Of a stretch of DNA of 64,000 bases, positions 22,764 through 34,790 are shown in pieces. The position numbers and the translations under genes are program-made. Origin of the DNA: Turnera subulata (taxonomy: Eukaryota > Streptophyta > Magnoliopsida > Malpighiales > Passifloraceae); contig JAKUCV010007332.1 in NCBI GenBank assembly GCA_028386065.3, positions 8,189 through 72,188 on the forward strand, given 5' to 3'. Within the stretch, counting starts at the first letter, position 1; each line of letters opens with the position of its first letter. The notes beneath the pieces are model-generated. The model did no database searches. It saw only the letters and a list, made by a program, of their open reading frames with translations, and had not been told where the DNA came from.

Positions 22764-23382
22764 TTTAATTTATAATTTATGGCATCATAGTATACCGATT
22801 ATGTGCATTTATGTGAGTATGTGTTGTTTTGTGCATAGGTTTGGATATCGGGCAGTTTCCCGAGGAGCCGGCGTCGGACCGGTCATAGTTTCCGGAGTTG
22901 AGTAATCGGCCAAGGTGAGGATAGATAAACCTTGATATGTGCCCGTAATGCTGTGCTTGTTCCTTAGTTGTTTGTGTATTCTGTTGCTAGGTTGATCCGC
23001 TAGAATACTTGTTGATTGTTACATGATTGCTATGGAATTATTGATGCTGTTGTTGGTATATGATAGATTTGTGTGTTGTGTTGGAAATATTGTTGAGCTG
23101 GTTGTTGTTGTGAGCTTTGATTGAACTGCTGAGATGTTGATTGCTGGCTGTTTGACTGCTGTGGTTATCTTTGATGATGTTAGCCTATGTTATTGGATTG
23201 TGATATTGATTCTTGAATGATGTGTTAAGAATGATGTTGGACTGTTGATTGTGGATAATTGGGAAAAGGAAAACGGAAATTGGAATGGAATTGAGATGAT
23301 GTAATTGTCACTTGGAAAGTAGTGGTACGACTAGATGGTTAGAGACTAGTTCTGTGGTGCCTTGCCAGAGGGTTTGTTGGTT

Positions 23383-23508
23383 GGGGTGTTGACCCCGGAT
23401 TTGTGTTATTGGGATGTTGATCCCGGATTTGTGATATTGGGGTGTTGACCCCGGATTTGAGATATTGGGATGTTGATCCCGGATTTGAGATATGGGGATG
23501 TTGATCCC
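23383..23508 (+). repeat. 28-bp-period array of five small hairpins inside the LTR
   Basis: Five units start at 23383, 23411, 23439, 23467 and 23495, exactly 28 bp apart. Each has a 4-bp stem around the loop TGTTGA. Units 1 and 3 pair GGGG with CCCC, and units 2, 4 and 5 pair GGGA with TCCC, so the fourth stem pair changes from G:C to A:T on both arms together. Spacers are CGGATTTG-type. Two similar hairpins (GGGA/TCCC, loops TGTCTA and TGTCGA) occur at 1590-1629 in the related copy. Confidence 0.85.
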
Positions 23509-24427
23509 AGATTGTGGTGGGGCCTGGCATCCAGAATTAGTTAATAACCAGGTACGACCCTAGCTTGTCCAGTGACGGGGCCCGGAAGATAAAATTGGTA
23601 ATAAAAATTAATAAGTGTTCTTTGGGTCTTGGTTCAGTATTGATTATGATGTGCTTGACATGATTTAATAAGATTTCTCTATCGTGATGTTTGAGTTGGA
23701 TTCCTTTGTCGTGTGGTATGTGTTAGTTGTTATGGCAGTAACCTTGTGATGTGTTTGTTGGTGCTTGTTGTTGTGATAGTTGCGTTTGTTTCGAAAGTGT
23801 TATGGTTGAATATATCACTGTTTATCTTTCGTCGGTGAGCGCTTCGGACTCACCCCTCGCCTGCGGGGTTTCATCCCGTAGGATGAGTTGTTTCATGTAC
23901 AGGCTTGATACATTCCAGACAGGCTGCAGCGTTTCCCTTGGACAGGCTTGGATCCATAGATTGCATGTGTCGCATACAGTGTTAGTGAGTTTAAGTCTTC
24001 CGCTGTGCATGTTTTTATTATTGTTGGGCCACTGGGCCAGTTTTGATATGTTATTGTCGGGCCATTGGGCCGTGTTGAGATATTATCGATGTTTTTATTA
24101 TGGGCTGTTGAGCCCGAGTTTTTGTGATATACATTGTATGCTAGGCCTTGTTGGGTTGGGTTGTCACAGTTCCGGCCTGTGTTTACTGTGTACGGTAAAT
24201 ACGGGTCGGGACGTCTCATTTTTTTACAATAATAATTTAAATAATTATTTACTAATAATTCATAACTTATCAATTAATGCAAATAAATTTTATACTGATA
24301 ATAATTACATACTAAATCATAATTATTTTTCATATTAAATATATTTTTCAAAATTTTATTTCTTTTTATAATTAGAGTTATCAATAATTTAATATTTATC
24401 ATTTAATAGTTAATACATGAACATTGG

Positions 24428-24552
24428 TGACAAGCCTAAACCTCCTATCACTTAAACATTTTCTTTAAAAAATTAATATTTTTTTTTAATTGTTCATTTG
24501 ATATCTAAAACTTTGCCGGTCCACTCCGGATCCAACTTGGATCATGCACCTG
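24428..24552 (+). repeat. Direct repeat, right copy (pair with 20412-20531)
   Basis: This begins GTGACAAGCCTAAACCTCC and matches the left copy through AACTTGGATCATGCACCTGG. The two copies lie about 270 bp and 210 bp outside the LTR ends. Confidence 0.7.
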
Positions 24553-25429
24553 GCAATGGCATATGATAGGCGAGTCTTCCAATGACGATAAAAAATTAAT
24601 ATCTTGAAATGGGAATTGGTCACCGTGTTAAAGATAAAGTTTATACTAGGATTTAACAAATTCCCAAGCTACCTTGATTCTTGAATATAACTTCCCATAA
24701 ACTAGATAAAAAAGTTAAATTTAGTTTAATGGAGAGATAAAAATACAGATTTTTAGCAAGACCCTATCTGAATGACCATGAATCCACTGGTTGCATTATA
24801 AAATTTGAAGTCGAGGCACTTCTTGCATTCGATAGAATAAATAATTGACCTGGAGAGTTAGGAGGCATTTTCAATCTGTTTGTTTATTGAAAAAATTTAT
24901 TGACTGTTTCTGGGTGTTGCGGATTAGTATGCTTAATCTTCTCCACTACCAGTCGGAAACTTTCCAACTTTCACAGCTGAACCTTTTTTCTTCGATTGTC
25001 GGGTAGTTTTCGGATCCTGTAAATATAGTAGCTTGAAGTAGGTAAGTTGCCTCCAATCACTTTCCTAATTCAGCATTTTTTTAATGCTATTCTAATTCAG
25101 CATTCTACCTTGAACTGTACCCTTTTTTTAATGTCTTTTTTAAATACTATTCTACTACTATATTATATACGTCAACCTCACTTAACAAATAACAAAAGAA
25201 CAACGGCGTTACTATGGATACTTGGAGGCATATATATAAGAAATGAATAAAACACTTGGGTCACGAGCATTACCAATATAAAATACTATGTATTCTGATA
25301 GAGATGGACAAGAGGCTATTTATACAACTGAACATTAATGTTGAAGTTACAAAGTAAACATCTTTAGTTTCGATATATGTATGCCATTTGCACCCACATA
25401 CCTTTATTGTTGCGTTGATAAAGTTTGAC
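24553..25429. other. Spacer and upstream region of the D14-like gene
   Basis: This is AT-rich sequence without a supported frame. Short local duplications (TTCAGCATT twice at 25070-25105; TACTATTCTA and similar near 25146) are present. No clear TATA box or regulatory motif could be fixed. Confidence 0.45.
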
Positions 25430-26406
25430 ATGGAAGTGCTAAGTGGTAATGGAGCGGGAATATTCGAAGCTCTGAATGGTAAGATATATGGAAATGGCAC
25501 CCAAACCCTAATCCTCTCCCACGGTTTTGGAACAGACCAAAGTGTTTGGCACTATCTCATACCCTACCTAGCTTGCTACTTCAAGGTGGTAGTTTTTGAC
25601 TTGGTTTTCGCACCAAATGTCAAACCCAACCTTTATGATCCCGTTAAGTACTCAAATTTCGATGGCTATGCAGCAGACCTTGTGAATCTTCTTGACGAGC
25701 TCGAGTTGGATAAGACTATCTACATGGGGCATTCCATGTCTGCTATGATTGGGTGCATAGCGGCAGTAAAGAGGCCAGAACTCTTTCAACACCTTATTTT
25801 ACTTGGTGGTTCCCCAAGGTCTCTTTTCCAATCACTTTCTATATATCTCTCTCTCTGTATGCTTTCTTTATTGTATTCTTTGCAGGTGGCTCTGCTAGAC
25901 TAAACTATATAGAGAGCGTTTCAGCTGGTCCTGAAGACTGTATTCCCTTTATTTGTAGGTACCTTAATGACACCGGATATGATGGAGGCTTCAGCAAAGC
26001 AGGGATTGAAGGGCTCTTTGATGCTATGAGTAAGAATTACTCGGCCTGGGTTCCAGGGTTTGCTCCTACAGCTGTTCTCGCCGACGATTGTGCAGCAATA
26101 GCCGAGTTTGAAGACACCTTGGGAAGAATAAACCCAAAAGTAGCACTTGCTGTCGCCAAAACAGTGTTCCTGAGCGACCTAAGAGGCGTCCTGCCAAAAG
26201 TTTTGGTTCCTTGTACCATAATACAAGCAAAGATAGACCCCGTGGCTCCAACCTTTGTAGCACACTACATGAAGAGGAATCTTGGTGCTCCTGCCACAGT
26301 TAAAATACTCAAAACAAAGGGTCATTTGCCTCAGCTTACAGCCTACCCGTTGCTATTAAAAGTTCTGAAGAAAGCTCTTCCTGCTCGAGTACCAATTCTT
26401 GTCTAA
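25430..26406 (+). CDS. D14/KAI2/DLK-family alpha/beta hydrolase (strigolactone/karrikin receptor-like)
   Basis: There are two exons, 25430-25818 and 25959-26406, with a 140-bp GT-AG intron; the summed 837 nt give 278 residues. The single intron follows SPR, as in the D14 and KAI2 genes. The oxyanion-hole motif LSHGFGTDQSVW is at residues 29-40. The nucleophile elbow GHSMS has Ser102, the acid is Asp223 (KIDPVAP) and the base is His252 (KGHLPQL), so the triad is complete. Family members bind and slowly hydrolyse butenolides and signal through MAX2/D3 F-box proteins in nucleus and cytosol. Length is a little above the usual 265-270 residues because of short extensions at both ends. The start at 25430 is the first in-frame ATG. 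Whether it groups with D14, KAI2 or DLK cannot be settled by eye. The frame stays open across the intron, so an unspliced reading is possible but would lose the lid and His252. Confidence 0.88.
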
Positions 26407-26720
26407 GAATTTTTCTACAACTCATCATGCATTGCGTCAATGAAAAACGTGAACCTGATGTGACGCCTAACCAAACTTTGGTCCTTTCGAAGTAAACGCA
26501 ATTGCTTCATTATGTATATATTGCCTTCTGATATACATGGATGGATATCACAAAGACAATAAACATAGGAAGAGTGTGGAAGACATAATTTCAATAAAGT
26601 ATTTGCAACGCTCTCCAATTAATTCTTCACTAATAATTAATTAGTTACATTCATCACAGTGAGACTTAAGACACACAAGCCTAATAAGCGCTGCATACCC
26701 TCTTTATCAGAGAATAGCAA
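26407..26720 (+). repeat. 3' flank of D14-like gene, duplicated at about 40588-40930
   Basis: From GTCTAAGAATTT onward this matches 40588-40930 in the same orientation with many small indels. Shared blocks are ATGCATTGCGT, GGATGGATATCA, AGTATTTGCAA and TTCATCACA. The unit contains the stop codon and the probable 3' UTR of the D14-like gene. Confidence 0.7.
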
Positions 26721-26739
26721 TAGAGAAAAACAGAAAGCA

Positions 26740-27260
26740 AAAGGGGAGGGATAAGGACATCTTGAGTCCTAACCTTTCAATCAAAATCAAATGAGTCCTA
26801 AACTTTTCATCAAGTGGACAAAACAATTTAATTTGTCTTTCAGTCAACTTTTCATCAAGTGGACAAAACAAGTTTTTTTTTTTTTCCAGTCAAGTTTAGA
26901 TAGTGAGTTATATTTAAACTAAAGTTCAAGGAGGTAAACATAATTAACTCTGAATTTGTTTTCATCAATGGACCACTTGTATTCCTAATTTAATTCAATT
27001 AACCACCTCCAAACGGATTTCGTCTCTTGCACCAACGGAAGTGACCACATGTGTCTTAGTTAATACATTTTGATCCCTGAATTCTAGTCCATTTTTGACT
27101 CACCGCCTAAATTTTATTTTTAATCAATTGACCACTTGTAATCCCCGGTTTAATTCAATTAACCACCTTCATTAAGCATTTTAGGTTTGAGTTAATTGAT
27201 CTAATGGAATCCAAAGAAAAGTAACATGTGGCAACATCCTAACCATTCAATATTTTCTTT
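26740..27260. repeat. Non-coding repeat-like segment with internal direct repeats
   Basis: CTTTTCATCAAGTGGACAAA occurs at 26804 and 26848. A second pair built on GGACCACTTGTA / TGACCACTTGTA followed by TTTAATTCAATTAACCACCT occurs at about 26970 and 27130. It resembles the non-coding ends of plant Mutator-like or MITE elements, but I find no matching inverted end. Confidence 0.4.
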
Positions 27261-28984
27261 TTCTATTTTCATTTTCCAAACAAAAAGCAAAACAAAAAAA
27301 GATCAATATCAATATCAAACGAAATGGCGTCCAGCTACACCCTCGACCCTACCTGTCTCCTCTAATTTTTTTAGAAGAGAAGCATGAAGGAGAAGCAACT
27401 CCCAAAAGTCAAATCAGTAAATAAAAGGGAAATGAGTTTTGGTGTGCAGGTTAAGGTTTGTTCACTCGGATTCGTTTCTTGTGGAGGTTGGGTTGATTTT
27501 CCGGCGAGGTATGTAGTTCCGAGTTGACCAGGAGTTCCTTGATGGCGACGATGAACTTAAACGGTAAGGACCCAACTCTTTTTCCTTTACTTCTCCATTT
27601 GATGGTTTGAGGTTGTGCTGACGACGGAGGAAAGATGGAGGTTACACGCGACAAGGTTCGGAGGGTATCTCCGTCTTCTTGTACGCCAACACTCATTGAG
27701 GTGTTTGGAGGGCCCTGCCACCGTTCGGTGAGTCGCCGCCCCTCCTCTTCTCCTCTTCCTTTTCTTCCTCCCTATTTCTCCTCTCTGTTTCTTTTGTATT
27801 GTCAGTCTTCGATTAAAATCTAACCGGGTTCATTTGATTTGTGTAGGAAGGGCTGGTCAGTGGTTGTTCCTGATGTTCATGGACTGTGTTGTAACAGTCT
27901 TAGTGTTACTGCAAGTGTCGGATTTGGTCGAGTTCTATAACGGGTAAAGATCTATCCTTCGTTTGAAACTTAAAATTTTTTAATATACATGATTTACAAT
28001 TTTTAAAGGTTTTTTAAAGATTAAAAATTAATGTATTGTTATTCTTATCTTAGCTCTCATTGATATTTATTCTTGTTCATTATTGCTTTATCTTTTTTGT
28101 TCATTTGTCTAAGGGGATATGGAGTTTAATTTTTTTAAAGACCAACATAGAAAGAGATTGGCTTGTATGACGGAAACGGCGGTCAAAGGGCTTGACAATT
28201 TTAAAGATGAACAAACTCAGATACTCGCATGGAGCACAACCTGGTCCAAGGAAAAGCTGGGTACGCTGGGATACCTTAAGCATCAACCAGGGTTCAAGTC
28301 CTAGTGATGTGAATGGAGTATACACAGTTGGTAGGGTGCCCACCTTAACAGGTGCCGATCGAAGCCCGGGAGAGATTAGTCTCGTGTCGACGGGGATACT
28401 CTTCTAGTATCAAAAAAAAAAAATGATCATCCTGTGGGAAACGACTGGCTGCATTGCTTTTGCTTAGTTATTGAGGGGGAATTATTGTTGTACCTCCTTG
28501 TTAGCTTCATCCATTAATGGTATGGCCATAATGATATTCATCGAAATACTGGATTAGTTTCATTTTTTTCTAAGAGGCACTTATTATTGACATATCTGGA
28601 TGGAGCTTGAATTTCATCAACATGGTCTATACTTCAAGAAATGCTAGGAATTTGAATGTATAGGATCTAGTAAATTATTGGTCACAATTATTTAGAGCAA
28701 GGACTAGTTTTAAACTAGATAAGTGCTATTCTAAATAAAAAATTCAAATAAATCTTAGTGCAGATGCACAGTCTAAAATGTAGGAGTTACAAAACTTTGT
28801 TGAATTACAACCTAGAAATGGTACTTATTCAATTCCTCTGGTAACGTTGTATTAGCATTTGTAAAATGATTTGAGCCAACATGTTAATAGAATGTGTCAT
28901 ATTTTAATCTTATGCAGCGAGTTACTACTGATTTATCATTTTATTTCTATTGTCTTAGTGTTTTTCTTATGATTTCATGTCGAG
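27261..28984. other. Spacer, possible 5' part of the dead Kelch gene
   Basis: No complete frame is supported. A possible first exon fragment sits at 27542 (ATG then a GTAAGG donor after 8 codons). A short frame at 27635-27720 ends at a GGTGAGTC donor-like site. Both could belong to the Kelch relic downstream, but I cannot link them by similarity. A SINE-like element occupies part of this stretch. Confidence 0.3.
28225..28423 (+). mobile_element. Putative tRNA-derived SINE
   Basis: About 200 bp ending in a 12-A tail (28412-28423). It carries GGTTCAAGTCC at 28291, which matches the RNA polymerase III B box (GGTTCRANTCC). A loose A-box candidate lies about 30 bp upstream (AGCTGGGTACGCTGG). The region GGCTGGTAGG...CGACGGGGATAC resembles tRNA-related SINE bodies. 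No clear target duplication was found. Confidence 0.4.
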
Positions 28985-31068
28985 GCAGGATCCCACGGAG
29001 ACGATCCATCTACTAGGAGGGTACAATGATATAACACTCTTGATGCTTTGGACCTCTGTTATCCTTCTAAGGATGAGACAAAGCTTTTGTCGGCTATGAG
29101 CTGTGCTCGTGCCATCAGAACTTTATGTGTTTGGTGGTGAACAAAACAAAGACATTCTTGGCACAGGTTTGAGCTCCTCATGTTTCTTTGATTGTATTTT
29201 GTTGTACTTTTTTTCCTTTCTAAACATTTCTATTATCTTTTATGTAGTTGATCATACAACCGTGCTCTTGATAAGTGGAGCTCTGGCCCGTCATTGACTA
29301 CACCTTGGTGGGGTTTGGGTGGTACTACTTTGAGAGATAAAATATATATGTTAAGTATCCAATACTAGTTAGACTATGTCTTGGTTGTTTATCTGTTACC
29401 TAGTAGGGAGTGTACTAGTTATCCACTTAATTATCCACCTACCTAGTCTATAGGTTAGTGGTTTGTTAGTTCCTAGGTTATAGTTAGAGTTATTGGGTTG
29501 TATGCCTATATAAAGGCTTTGTTTACCATTCAATATCCAACTAACAGTGTTTCATTTGAATCCCATTCATCCCAAGGATTCAATCATTAAGTATTTTTTA
29601 TACGAGTATTTTGAGAGTATTCTCTCTATTTTTGTGTGTTATCTTATTATTTGTTTTTTATGAGTTTTTTTTTTATTTTCATTAACTCAGGTTCTACACA
29701 ACTTGTCTTGTGAGTGAGTTTTGCTCAGTCTGATGCGTAAAAATCTGCAAGCGCACAGATCGTAGTAGCACACAAGGTCGTATCTACAGGGACTAGACAA
29801 AATAACTAATCAACACACTCACTCCGTTAGGCTGAAAACAGTAAAGAAATAGTGATTTGGAGATTATAATTGTAAATCGTAATAAACAATAAAATAAACG
29901 ATGGTAAATTGGAAATAATAGGAAAAGATCAGAATATAGAAGGTCTAGATCAATCGGGGTTCACTACTCTACCCTTTTATGCGCTAATCATCCTCCAGAT
30001 TCTGCTAACAGGATGATTTTGTTCCGTGTCTGCAAACGGGGCGACACTGTTTGCTAAAAATCTACAGCCTTCTTCTCGTTTTCCTGATGGGTAACAACCT
30101 AGGGTGAAATTATCGACTTTTGGAGGTATAACTTCGTCTCAGAGGTCAATCTTACCATTATCGTAGATGAAACCTATTCCTAAGAGCAATGAAGTTTTGT
30201 GTTGTTATTAATTCCACAATAATCCTTTACCTTTTAGTTTCAAGATCAAGGTTGATTTATGATTTTCCATAATTAAGCGTCTCCTGTTGGTACTTAGTTT
30301 AATTCCTAAGACAAGTAATAAAGGTGATCAAGCTTCAAACTTGAATAAAGCACACATAAATCAATCAAGAACACAAATAAGAAAAATTTTCGAGGAGTAA
30401 TTAAACCATAAAAAGAGTTGAGTAGCTACATCCCTCTTGATCTAAAAAGAGGATTAGTTCATAGTAAAATAGCAAACAAGCATGGAGGATTTGTTCAAGT
30501 TACAAACCGAAACTAGGAAGACAAAAAGATAACACAAGAGAGCTTCTTCTCCACCTGCTGCTGCCGACAATAAAAACCAGAGAAAAGTCCCCTTTTGCTG
30601 CTACCCATTCTTCTTTTTATTATAGTGAAACCCTAGACTTAAATTCCTAGAATCTAGCTAAGACAACTAAAAAGTACGGATTAATTTCTTCTAGGAGTTC
30701 TCCTTCTTTCTGGCGCAACAAAAGCGTCTTTTATTTCCTTAGGAGTAGCAGCAAGTCGGTGCCACTTTATTAATTGGCCAATAAGTAATCCTTCTGTCGC
30801 ATGGATTATAAGACTCCTGGTTCTGGTTCGCGGGTTTCAATGGTGCGACGGCGTTGGAAACTCATCGTCAAGAAATCTTCATGAATTGGCTCCAAATTTT
30901 CCAGAATTCTTCAAAATTCAAGCCATTTTGCAACAAAAGGTACCTGAAAAACATAAATTAATAAGTGGAAGCGAAACTAGTAGAAAACAAGCTAAAACTA
31001 TAAATAACATGCATGATCTTAACTAAATGCTTGGCCAAATGAGTATTTTATGCTCTAAATTAGTATAT

Positions 31069-34000
31069 TGTAACGACCCGGGTAAAAATTTTTGAGATTT
31101 TACCGAGTCGTTTTAACTCTTACAACGGTAAATAGATTCTACCGTTGTAACCGTGAATTCTACCGCACCGAGTTTTCCGAGTTTTACCGGGAGTAACCGA
31201 GCTTCATTTCGATTGCCAAGGATATACGACGTTTGGAGTATCTTCGAGCCTCGGAATTAACTTTCGGGAATTCTACACGGCTAACCGAGCCTCGGTTTTC
31301 AATTCCGAGACTTGAGCAACGCTCAGGAGAATTAATTGGATTTTCCGAGCCCAAGTCGTATTTTCAGGATCGGGACGAATTTCGGAAAGACGATTATGCC
31401 CCTAGGATATTTTGGAACACAAGTAAAGCATGAAGGGCAAATGAGTCTTTTGAATCCAGATTTTTTTTCCACTTATCCTTGTCTTTTTCTTCTTTTCTTC
31501 TTTTTCCTCTTTTTCCATTTCCCATTCTTTTCTTATTTTCTCATTTATTTTTCCTTTCTTCTTCCCCACTTTTCTTTCCTTTCATACTTTTTCTTTCTTT
31601 TCCCTTCGTTTTTTCCACCGACCGGCCCCAACCTCCCCACTAACATCTTTTCTTTCTTTTTTCTTCCTTGTCCTTTCTCCTCCATTCTCTGTATTTTCTT
31701 TTTCCTCACCTCCACCCTCAATCCAATCTCCTCCCTTTCTCCTCAAGGCCACCACCACCCGAGACCAGCCGCCCTTATTTCCCCCCACTTCTCTTTTCTT
31801 TCTTCTCCATTTCTTTTCTCCTTTCCCTTCTTCCCCTGCACCACCCCTGTCCTCCATAACCGCCAGCCCATCCTCCTCCTCATCCTCCTCTTCTCCTCCG
31901 TGCTCGTGACCGCCGCCACAGACGAGTCGGGCTCGTCACCACCAAGGAGCAGAGCTCGACCTCGCCACAACTCCGTCACCGTCCACTGCTTCTCCTCACC
32001 CTCGGCCACGACTTCTCAACTCGCGCCGCCAAGAGGAGTAACCAGAGGAGCCCGATTACGGCCACTCCTCACTTCTCCCTAGCGCGTCACTCGCCGCGTG
32101 CCCTCTGTTCTCCTCCACCTCGTGCACGCCGCCGCTGTTCTTCTCAATCGCGCCGTCGAGTTTTCCTCCGCCTCTGCAACCCGCGCCGACCGACTCATCC
32201 CCCTCCCGTTTTGCCCCGGACGCGCCGTCGATGGGTTTCAGTGGTAAGAAACCCCAAACCCTCTGCCTTCGTGTTAAAGGGTTGGTTAGTTTTATATTTG
32301 AATTTGATTTTTGCTTGGGTTGTGTCTAATCGGGTTCTAAATGTTTGCTGTGGGTCTTTGAATTTTGTGGTAGTGACGATGCTGCCGTTGTTGTTATTGT
32401 TGTGGTTGTGGATTGTAATATTTTGGATTGCCGATGTGGTTATTTGGTGGTGTTCAACGGTCACCGGAGAGTTGCTGCAAGTGTGGGTTGGGTTATTGGA
32501 TGGACAGTAGCAGGATTGGTGCCATGAACAGTACCTGGCCGGAATCCGGCGAGTTTCCGGCAGCCTCGGGACTTTTCCGGCGAACCCGAACATGGACTTG
32601 GGGTAAATATCGGACCTTATGACCCATTATCGAACCCGAACGATATTAAAAGGACTCGAACATTAAAACGGCGATTAATTGAACGATTAACTATGTTAAT
32701 TTATAATAATCAATAAATTTATTTTAGGCTTATTTAATTTTTAGAATCATGTTAATATTAGTTTTATTCTCTGTTGGGCTAAACGTTCTACCGAGTTAAT
32801 TCTTAATTTCCTTATTATATCTAAATTGAATTTACATTACAAAGGATTACGTACAAATAAATATAATTTTGTAATTATAAACTAAAATGATGATAAATTT
32901 GAATTTAGTTTATTTATGGTTGATGTCTTCATAAATATTTGTATATGTATATACATACATACAGTCGTATGTGATTTACTAAGTACACATATGTTTTATA
33001 ATAATTACCTCTTTGAGCTTATATATACATGTAATTAGGTAACTAACAATTTAATTTACGAATTAAGAATGATATTATTCTATTTGGATTTAACTATATA
33101 TTTATAAGTCTTTCGCATAAACAATACAAAATCTATTTTATGGCTATGCTAGGATTGTTAATTTACCGGAAGTAGTTTACTAACGTAACCATGGTATTAT
33201 TATTTTCACACTATTGGTTATATGCATACATGTATTTATTGTACTATATCTACCTTAAATAACTAAAATAGGATCGACTATCAAAATATATGGTTATACA
33301 TAACTTACCTAAAGAGCATGTATACCACGAGCGACTAAGGGCTGAGATATCGGCTTGGACGCTCGGTTCCGGTTTTAATTTAAAATTAAGTATAATTAGT
33401 AAATCGGTCGAAAACATATAACGAGTTAATCTTTAATTAATTGGGAATGCTAACTTCAAAGTAAGGGAAATTATTGAATAATAAAATAAATATGATATAA
33501 GGCAAGCCGTATAATAAATACTAAAACCAGCATCATGCATGATCATTCTTGTTGTGCATTGAAAGTGATTTCTGTTGTTCTAAATATAGGGATATCGAGG
33601 CTTAACCAGATATCGGCTTCTAAGGAGTATCAGGTGAGGATATAAACTTATAAACTTCGGTATGCTGCCCGTGGTACCCCGAATGTTTGATGGTCGTTTT
33701 TCTTATATATGTTATCTTGCCGTGCTTATCATGTTATTGTTGGCTGCTGTTGTGATTATTGATATGCGTTCATGACTACTGTGGTTGATTATTGAACTCT
33801 GTGATGTCGGTGTGTGTAATGTGATGACCATACGAGATACGAGTTATTGAGCTATTGGTGAAAGTGACCCGGTATTTTGACATTGTGATTGGATTCCCAG
33901 AGGAGCTGTGAGGCTGATAGCCTGCTCGGGAACGTGAATATGATGAGTTACTGTTGGACCGTGGAATAAGAAATAAAAATAAACGGTGGTAATAATATCT

Positions 34001-34790
34001 AGACATCTAGGTTGTCACGTGACAGGTATTGGTACGGCCAGATGGTAGTCGCCCTGTGATTTGTGATATGATAGGGAGGACTGCGTGGACTCCCGGCTGA
34101 GGACTGCGGGACTCAGTTGACTTGTTATAGGAAGGACTGCGGGACTTCCGCCGAGGACTGCGGGACTCGGTTATTTGTGATATGATTTGTGTTATTTATG
34201 GATTAACGGGGAGTACCCTGGGGTTAGCTAACCTGGCTACCAGGCACGGCCAATACTTATTACGTGACAGGGCCCTAATAATAAAATTGGTAAGTCTGTT
34301 GTCATACGTCGGTGAGTTTATGAGAATAGCTTAACCATGTACCGTCTGACGTATAGTTAGTTCAGGTAAGTTGATACCGATATTGTGTTTGTGCTTGCTG
34401 TATTTCTATTGTGTTCTGTGTTGGCTAGGGTGTATTTGCGGTTGTATGTATACTGTTGTTTATTTGTTTATCGGTGAGACAGTGGTTGGTCTCACCCCTC
34501 ACACAGTTCCTGCAGGTTAGGTTTGCATACCGGCGGCTGCGGCGTCACCTCGGACAAGACTCGGATCCAATAGCATGCATTGTATCTTGCATATAAAATG
34601 TTACTGAATATCTAGAAATGCTTCCGCTGTGCAAATGTTGATGTCCCCATAAGGTGACATAATTGAGATTTTGATTGTCTATTTATCATTTTACTGATAT
34701 GTGTACTTGCTTTTATGATATGTTGGCCACGTGGCGGTTCTGTTTGCTGTAATTACTGTTAGGCGGGTGAATTTAGGTCAGGGTGTTTCA
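31069..34790 (+). mobile_element. Inner long solo LTR (3.7 kb), probable Ty3/gypsy type
   Basis: It starts TGTAACGACCCGGGTAAAA and ends GGTCAGGGTGTTTCA, with a perfect TATAT duplication at 31064-31068 and 34791-34795. Internal order parallels the LTR at 20800-24218: start block, CT-rich and GC-rich domain (31450-32230), AT-rich domain (32640-33560), a GGGATATCG block near 33590, repeats of GGACTGCGGGACT near 34080-34160, GGTGAGAC...GTCTCACCCCTC near 34470, and CTTCCGCTGTGCA near 34622. No gag or pol occurs between the termini. Open frames within it are compositional. Confidence 0.85.
34070..34170 (+). repeat. Short direct repeats in the inner LTR (GGACTGCGGGACT)
   Basis: Units built on GGACTGCG(G/T)GGACT occur near 34077, 34104, 34134 and 34157. 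They occupy the position that the 28-bp hairpin array holds in the related LTR. Confidence 0.6.

Larger units (their letters stand above)
20800..24218 (+). mobile_element. Long solo LTR (3.4 kb), probable Ty3/gypsy type
   Basis: It begins TGTAACAGCCCGGGTAAAA and ends CGGGTCGGGACGTCTCA, the TG...CA form of LTRs. No second copy of either terminus lies nearby and no gag or pol is present, so it fits a solo LTR. Flanking pentamers are ATTTT on the left and TTTTT on the right, so the target duplication is imperfect. Internally there is a GC-rich domain (21480-21960), a TAA microsatellite (about 22013-22078), an AT-rich domain (to 22790) and a 3' third containing the 28-bp hairpin array (23383-23508). 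It is the best-preserved relative of the rearranged copy at 1-2218 and a distant relative of the LTR at 31069-34790. The superfamily is inferred from length and the TGTAAC-type start. Confidence 0.78.

Noticed and set aside
23383..23508. CRISPR-like regular spacing of short repeats
   Set aside because: The period is 28 bp in total with only 14-bp spacers that are themselves repeated; the host is a plant nuclear genome and the array sits inside an LTR.
25388..25903. Single-exon reading of the D14-like gene through its intron
   Set aside because: The spliced model restores the lid helices, Asp223 and His252 and matches the family intron position; the read-through frame would not.
28291..28301. 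tRNA gene suggested by the B-box match
   Set aside because: No cloverleaf can be folded and an A tail follows; a SINE is the better reading.
29349..29740. Stand-alone short LTR ending near 29700
   Set aside because: No matching 5-bp duplication there; the true right end is at 34890 once nested insertions are recognised.
31336..32082. 248-codon open frame
   Set aside because: Lies in the CT-rich and GC-rich domain of the inner solo LTR; composition-driven, with overlapping open frames on both strands.
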